Source of the DNA: Desulfuromonadales bacterium C00003107
GTDB lineage: Bacteria > Desulfobacterota > Desulfuromonadia > Desulfuromonadales > Syntrophotaleaceae
Length of the DNA stretch: 9,113 nt
Reading direction: 5' to 3'
Assembly (NCBI GenBank): GCA_001751225.1
Contig: MAXT01000076.1
Span: forward strand, 1 to 9,113
The position numbers were made by a program, and so were the translations under genes. Below the pieces are notes generated by a model that saw only the letters and a list, made by a program, of their open reading frames with translations, was not told where the DNA came from and did not search any database. Shown piece after piece: positions 5,896 through 9,113 of the stretch (within the stretch, counting starts at the first letter, position 1; each line of letters opens with the position of its first letter).

Positions 5896-5970
5896 CCATC
5901 CCAGGGCTTCGTCGAAAGTATACAGACCTTTGCCGCAGCAAACAATCACCATGAACCTTCGATGGGATGG
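5896..5970. repeat. Split inverted repeat around the promoter of the 106-aa gene
   Basis: CCATCCCA (5896-5903) plus TCGAA (5912-5916) are complementary to TTCGA plus TGGGATGG (5958-5970), 13 bp in total with an 8-nt insertion in the left arm. The arms flank the promoter at 5917-5945. This could be a paired operator or a folded leader. Confidence 0.45.
5917..5945 (-). promoter_or_regulatory. Promoter-like sequence of the 106-aa gene
   Basis: On the minus strand TTGTTT (5940-5945) and TATACT (5917-5922, 5 of 6 consensus) are 17 bp apart. The -35 box is weak (3 of 6). The -10 lies about 64 nt before the ATG at 5853. Confidence 0.45.
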
Positions 5971-5993
5971 AATCCCCCGCCGCCATTTAATTC

Positions 5994-6032
5994 TTGACAA
6001 ATTTTGTCGGAAATAGAAAAATCAGGTACAAC
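5994..6032 (+). promoter_or_regulatory. Promoter region of nadA with operator-like palindrome
   Basis: A consensus TTGACA (5994-5999) has AAAAAT 17 bp downstream (6017-6022). A second pairing, TTGTCG (6004-6009) with TACAAC (6027-6032), also has 17-bp spacing. The palindrome GACAAA-T-TTTGTC (5996-6008) overlaps the -35 region of both. A regulator binding there would control nadA and the two genes after it. Which -10 is used cannot be decided by eye. Confidence 0.55.
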
Positions 6033-6108
6033 CATATGGCAGCGGCATGCTGTCCAATGTCAACCAGGCACCTAACCAAGCCAACCACAACAGGGGAAAT
6101 TGTACGCG

Positions 6109-7026
6109 ATGAACCAGGAAACCCTTAAACAACAGATCCGTCAACTGGCTGCCGAACGTAACGCCCTGATCCTAGCCCACAACTACCAACGGGACGAAAT
6201 TCAGGAAATCGCCGATGTTGCCGGTGACTCCCTGGGACTGTCCATGGAAGCCGCCCGCACCGACAAGGATGTGATTGTCTTCTGCGGAGTCCACTTCATG
6301 GCTGAAAGTGCCGCGATCCTTGCCCCCGACAAAACGGTGCTGCTACCGAGAGCCGACGCTGGCTGTCCTATGGCGGACATGATCACCGCCGAAGGGCTGA
6401 ACAAGATGAAGCAAAAGTTTCCCGACGCTACCGTAGTGACCTACGTCAATAGCACCGCGGCAACCAAGGCCGAAACAGATATCTGCTGTACCAGCGCCAA
6501 TGCGGTCAAGGTGGTACGGTCCCTCGACGCCAAGGAAATCATCTTTGCACCGGACCGCAATCTCGGGCGCTATGTGGCTTCCTTCGTGCCGGAAAAAACC
6601 TTCCATCTCTGGCAAGGTTTCTGCCCAAGCCACGAAAATCTGCTGGCCGAAGATGTTAAACGGATCAAGGCCGAGCACCCCGGGGCCCCCTTTATCGCCC
6701 ACCCGGAGTGCAATCCCGAGGTACTGGAGCTGGCCGACCACATCTGCTCCACCAGTGGCATGTACGAATATGTACATACCTTCCCATCCAAAAAGTTCAT
6801 CATCGGCACAGAGATGGGCATTCTCTACCGCATGCGCAAAGAAAACCCGGAGAAGGAATTCATTCTCGCCAGCGAGGCGTTGATCTGTCCTAACATGAAG
6901 CTGATCTCCCTGGAGGACCTGCACGCCAGCCTTAAAACCCTCACACCAGTAATCACCGTGCCGGAGGAAGTCCGCACTCGGGCCAAGATTTCTCTGGACC
7001 GCATGCTGGCCGTGCCCCGAGACTGA
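6109..7026 (+). CDS. nadA: Quinolinate synthase NadA
   Basis: A 305-aa cytoplasmic [4Fe-4S] enzyme that condenses iminoaspartate with dihydroxyacetone phosphate to quinolinate, the second step of de novo NAD synthesis. Motifs: [16 protein letters not shown] (21-36), [10 protein letters not shown] (41-50), [10 protein letters not shown] (57-66), TYVNSTA (111-117), HPECNPEV (198-205) and STSGM (214-218). The three cluster ligands are C86 ([10 protein letters not shown]), C172 (GFCPSHE) and C260 (LICPNMK), with the spacing of the shorter NadA type (Thermotoga-like). I chose the ATG at 6109: AGGGGA (6092-6097) is 11 nt away, while an in-frame TTG at 6100 is too close to it. No nadB or nadC is in the window. 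Two genes for possible sulfur supply follow at once. Confidence 0.97.
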   Translation: MNQETLKQQIRQLAAERNALILAHNYQRDEIQEIADVAGDSLGLSMEAARTDKDVIVFCGVHFMAESAAILAPDKTVLLPRADAGCPMADMITAEGLNKMKQKFPDATVVTYVNSTAATKAETDICCTSANAVKVVRSLDAKEIIFAPDRNLGRYVASFVPEKTFHLWQGFCPSHENLLAEDVKRIKAEHPGAPFIAHPECNPEVLELADHICSTSGMYEYVHTFPSKKFIIGTEMGILYRMRKENPEKEFILASEALICPNMKLISLEDLHASLKTLTPVITVPEEVRTRAKISLDRMLAVPRD

Positions 7027-7034
7027 AAAAAACG

Positions 7035-7286
7035 ATGATTAAGGAACAGGACTACATCGCCATATTTCACTCCACACACCGGGTCTTGGCAGCCGAAAAA
7101 AATCTCAAGGAGCAGGCTGTCGATTTTCTGCTTATCCCCACCCCCCGGGAGCTGACATCTGCCTGTGGCCTGGCCATTTGCTTTGCCCCCGAACTGGCCC
7201 TTGAAATTGGAAGTCTCTTGTCAGACGCTGACCTGTGGCCCGCCGACCTGTTCGTCCGCGAAGGGTCGGGGTTCCGCAAACTGTAG
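7035..7286 (+). CDS. DUF3343 protein, putative Se/S carrier-like
   Basis: An 83-aa protein with the full DUF3343 pattern: IAIFHSTHRVLAAEKNLK (8-25), FLLIPTPRELTSACGLAICF (31-50). The name 'Se/S carrier-like' comes from a likeness to TusA/YedF-type carriers; the function is not shown. C44 and C49 in SACGLAICF could carry sulfur or selenium. The ATG is only 8 bp after the nadA stop, with no good ribosome site (GAAAAAAACG before it), so its translation probably depends on nadA. The cysteine desulfurase starts 11 bp after its stop. This pairing of DUF3343 with a class V aminotransferase is recurrent in anaerobes as far as I recall, which supports a carrier for the sulfur or selenium released by the desulfurase. 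Confidence 0.9.
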   Translation: MIKEQDYIAIFHSTHRVLAAEKNLKEQAVDFLLIPTPRELTSACGLAICFAPELALEIGSLLSDADLWPADLFVREGSGFRKL

Positions 7287-7297
7287 GCGCTGCTGCC

Positions 7298-8443
7298 ATG
7301 GCCATCTATCTCGACAACGCTGCCACCTCTCATCCAAAACCCGAAGGGGTCTATCGGGCCGCAGACCGGACCCTACGGGAACTGGGCGCCAGCCCGGGAC
7401 GAGGCAGCTACCAAGCCGCCATTGATGCAAGTCGGCTGTTATTTGAAACCCGACTAGCGGCCGCAAGCTTGTTTGGCGTTACCGAGACAGCGCAAATCGT
7501 ATTTACCGCCAGCGCCACCGAGGCCCTAAACCTGGCCCTATTTGGCCTGCTTAACCCCGGCGACCGGGTAGTCACCACCAGCATGGAACACAACGCTGTG
7601 TTGCGCCCCCTCGAACTACTGCGCCGCAGAGGCGTTAAGGTAGTCAAGGTTCCCGCCAACACGGACGGCTTCGTCGCGCCGACCGAACTCAAGAACGCCT
7701 GTACTCACCGAACGAGACTTCTGGTTCTCAGCCACTGTTCCAACGTCAGCGGTACACGTCAGGCCGTCGAAGAGATTGGCCCCTGGTGTCGCAAACAGGG
7801 CATTCTGCTACTGGTCGATGCGGCGCAGAGTGCTGGCCTGTTCAATATTGACGTCGAGGCAATGGCCATTGACCTGCTCGCCGTACCCGGCCATAAAGGC
7901 TTGTTCGGGCCGTCTGGAACCGGCCTGCTCTATGTGCGGGAAGATCTACAAATTCGGCCGCTGCTAGTCGGCGGCACAGGAACTGACTCGACCTCTGTAC
8001 TGCCACCACCACAACTCCCCGAAGGCCTTGAAAGCGGCACCGCCAACGCCCCCGGCCTGGCCGGCCTGAAGGCCGGCATTGAATTCCTGCTCGCCACCGG
8101 TATCGACACCATTCGCCACCACGAACTGAATCTGGTCCGGCGCCTGCGCCAGGAACTACCCAAAATTCCCGGGCTACGTCTTCACGGCGGCAACGCCATG
8201 GATCGCCAGGGCAGCGCCCTCTCCTTCACCATCGCCGGCCACGACCCAGCCGCCATCGCGTTTCTTCTCGACCGAGACCACGCTATCCAAACCCGCGCCG
8301 GACTGCACTGCGCCCCCGATGCCCATCGCAGCATCGGCACCTTTCCGCGGGGCACTGTACGGATCAGCCCCGGATGGTTTAACAATGAACAACACATAGA
8401 GAAACTGATGATTGCCTTGACGGTCTTGGTTGGCCGAGGGTAA
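7298..8443 (+). CDS. Cysteine desulfurase family protein (aminotransferase class V)
   Basis: A 381-aa PLP enzyme of the SufS/CsdA-like group, resembling TIGR01977. It starts IYLDNAATSHPKPEGV. PLP-site residues are visible: TSATEALN-type loop at 70-78, H98 (MEHNA) stacking on the ring, D174 and Q177 (VDAAQS), and the Schiff-base lysine K200 in PGHKGLFGPSGTG. The catalytic cysteine is C338 in RAGLHCAPDAH, with R355 (VRISPGW) for the substrate carboxylate. It should release sulfur from cysteine, or selenium from selenocysteine, to a persulfide at C338. I chose the ATG at 7298, not an in-frame start at 7235, because homologues begin at IYLDNAAT and the upstream 21 residues lie inside the DUF3343 gene. 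The ribosome site is weak (TAGG), suggesting coupling. The exact acceptor is unknown. Confidence 0.93.
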   Translation: MAIYLDNAATSHPKPEGVYRAADRTLRELGASPGRGSYQAAIDASRLLFETRLAAASLFGVTETAQIVFTASATEALNLALFGLLNPGDRVVTTSMEHNAVLRPLELLRRRGVKVVKVPANTDGFVAPTELKNACTHRTRLLVLSHCSNVSGTRQAVEEIGPWCRKQGILLLVDAAQSAGLFNIDVEAMAIDLLAVPGHKGLFGPSGTGLLYVREDLQIRPLLVGGTGTDSTSVLPPPQLPEGLESGTANAPGLAGLKAGIEFLLATGIDTIRHHELNLVRRLRQELPKIPGLRLHGGNAMDRQGSALSFTIAGHDPAAIAFLLDRDHAIQTRAGLHCAPDAHRSIGTFPRGTVRISPGWFNNEQHIEKLMIALTVLVGRG

Positions 8444-8462
8444 ATACCGGCCCTCAAACTGC

Positions 8463-8487
8463 GGCATGCCATGTCTTGCATGGTGCC
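8463..8487 (+). other. Small hairpin between the desulfurase gene and its terminator
   Basis: CCATG (8469-8473), loop TCTTG, CATGG (8479-8483) is extended by GGCA (8463-8466)/TGCC (8484-8487) with a 2-nt bulge. It precedes the main terminator by 18 bp and may protect the 3' end of the message. There is no T tract of its own. Confidence 0.4.
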
Positions 8488-8505
8488 ACCGAGATAAATA
8501 AGTTT

Positions 8506-8557
8506 CTCAAAAAACAAAAACCCCGCTTCCAAGGAAGCGGGGTTTTTGTTTTTTGAG
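8506..8557. terminator. Bidirectional intrinsic terminator, 25-bp perfect stem
   Basis: The arm 8506-8530 is exactly complementary to 8533-8557. The GC core is CCCCGCTTCC/GGAAGCGGGG, flanked by A5-C-A6 on one side and T5-G-T6 on the other, so each strand presents a stable stem followed by a T-rich run. It lies between the desulfurase gene and the convergent cold-shock gene and should end transcription from both sides. Confidence 0.93.
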
Positions 8558-8633
8558 TTCAACGACTATGCGCTAGACTCACTAACTGTGCCCTACCTAA
8601 CCCGTAAGGAGTAGGCGGGGTTTAGATCTAAAT

Positions 8634-8651
8634 AAAAAGCCGGATTCGGCT
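8634..8651 (-). terminator. Intrinsic terminator of the cold-shock gene
   Basis: On the minus strand AGCCG, loop AATC, CGGCT (plus-strand 8638-8651) is followed by TTTTATTT. It starts 4 bp past the stop of the cold-shock gene. The stem is short (5 bp), so the larger hairpin at 8506-8557 probably acts as a backup. Confidence 0.75.
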
Positions 8652-8655
8652 GCTA

Positions 8656-8856
8656 TTAGATCTTACGGACGTTGGCCGACTGGGGGCCTTTCTGGCCTTC
8701 AGTCACTTCAAACTCGACCCGGTCACCTTCAGCGAGGGACTTGAAGCCGTCGCCTGCAATGGCGGAGAAGTGTACGAAAACATCGGGGCCGTTGTCCTGC
8801 TCGATAAAACCGAATCCCTTGGCGTCATTAAACCATTTTACAGTACCTTGTACCAT
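8656..8856 (-). CDS. CspA-family cold-shock protein
   Basis: A 66-aa single cold-shock domain, the usual length. It begins [20 protein letters not shown], with RNA-binding motif RNP1 KGFGFI (13-18) and RNP2 VFVHF (26-30), and ends [10 protein letters not shown]. It binds single-stranded RNA and DNA and acts as an RNA chaperone in the cytoplasm. The ATG at 8856 was chosen because homologues begin there; an in-frame start at 8928 would add 24 non-conserved residues from the leader. The ribosome site is poor (AAGAAAGAAGA upstream). The long non-coding leader with a hairpin (8877-8892) resembles the regulated 5' regions of known csp genes. Whether it is cold-induced or constitutive cannot be told; genomes usually hold several paralogues. 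Confidence 0.96.
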   Translation of the reverse strand: MVQGTVKWFNDAKGFGFIEQDNGPDVFVHFSAIAGDGFKSLAEGDRVEFEVTEGQKGPQSANVRKI

Positions 8857-9113
8857 TTTTGTTCTTCTTTCTTTTGGTTCCCAACTGGGAACATGTTGAT
8901 TGTTGTGCGTTATTTTCGTTTGCACCAAAAAGAGCCACTCATTCCTTGAGGTCTGCGCGGCTCCAAAAACTGACTGACGATCAATCTGTTCGGCAACGAA
9001 AAACTACACAACCTTCTCTTAAGTAACGCTCTTCTATCATGGGCGGCCAGCAAAACGCAAGACTTTTAATGTAAATCGACCACCGAATTTTTTCGGGAAG
9101 TTTTCAACCGGAG
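8857..9113 (-). promoter_or_regulatory. Long upstream region/leader of the cold-shock gene
   Basis: No gene is seen here. A hairpin GTTCCC-AGTT-GGGAAC on the minus strand (8878-8892) lies about 21 nt before the ATG. Farther up, CCGAA-TTTT-TTCGG (9083-9096) is another small inverted repeat. I found no promoter with both boxes convincing. A long structured leader is typical for csp mRNAs; its true start is unknown. The promoter of a rightward gene beyond the window could also lie here. Confidence 0.45.

Noticed and set aside
6343..6924. A 193-codon minus-strand frame opposite nadA
   Set aside because: NadA motifs and all cluster cysteines lie on the plus strand; the antisense product has no recognisable domain.
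7235..7297. A longer start for the cysteine desulfurase
   Set aside because: The added 21 residues are Arg/Pro-rich, overlap the DUF3343 gene, and homologues start at IYLDNAAT.
8463..8487. SECIS-like element, given the possible selenium context
   Set aside because: No in-frame TGA in the neighbouring genes needs recoding, and the hairpin is beyond the stop of the desulfurase, unlike bacterial SECIS placement.
8857..8928. A 24-residue N-terminal extension of the cold-shock protein
   Set aside because: CspA proteins begin at the M-x-x-GTVKWF position; the extension is polar, not conserved, and includes the leader hairpin.
1..9113. tRNA, rRNA, CRISPR array, transposase or integrase
   Set aside because: No cloverleaf-like tRNA, regularly spaced repeat, or mobile-element protein motif was seen on either strand.

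Overview
The window is a gene-dense stretch of a bacterial chromosome with GC-rich coding sequence and no tRNA, rRNA, CRISPR or insertion sequence that I can see. The gene families (DUF362 with a C-terminal ferredoxin, yggT-divIVA-yggU, a DUF3343 protein paired with a TIGR01977-type cysteine desulfurase, a solitary nadA, a CspA-type cold-shock protein) fit an anaerobic deltaproteobacterium, most likely the Desulfuromonadales (Desulfuromonas/Pelobacter/Geobacter relatives). That placement is inferred from gene content, not from a database match.

Layout: (1) 2-2197, plus strand: the end of a YjbQ-family gene overlaps a DUF362 iron-sulfur protein by 4 bp. A LEA14-like lipoprotein and an ABM-fold monooxygenase-like protein follow. 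(2) 2198-2529: no annotated-size gene. It holds a hairpin, a likely 31-codon minus-strand gene with its own promoter-like sequence, a palindrome and a 34-nt all-purine tract ending in ten Gs. (3) 2530-3663, minus strand: the coupled operon yggT-divIVA-yggU. (4) 3664-4031: a divergent intergenic region with a structured, repeat-like element and a good sigma70 promoter for the next gene. (5) 4032-5099, plus strand: an AroF-type DAHP synthase with all four metal ligands, closed by an 18-bp perfect hairpin. (6) 5175-5853, minus strand: a 61-aa MerR-like helix-turn-helix protein and a 106-aa helical protein of unknown function. (7) 6109-8443, plus strand: nadA, a DUF3343 Se/S-carrier-like protein and a class V aminotransferase/cysteine desulfurase, closed by a 25-bp perfect bidirectional terminator. 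(8) 8656-8856, minus strand: a cold-shock protein with its own terminator and a hairpin in a long leader.

Functionally, the most coherent unit is nadA-DUF3343-desulfurase. Quinolinate synthase needs a [4Fe-4S] cluster, the desulfurase could supply sulfur, and DUF3343 carries two conserved cysteines in a putative S/Se-carrier fold. This suggests a local cluster-supply module for NAD synthesis. The yggT-divIVA-yggU unit resembles the cell-envelope/division neighbourhood seen in many bacteria. I find no clearly new defence or mobile system. The least explained items are the 31-codon gene with its operator-like palindrome, the structured element at 3748-3846 and the inverted repeat around the promoter of the 106-aa gene.
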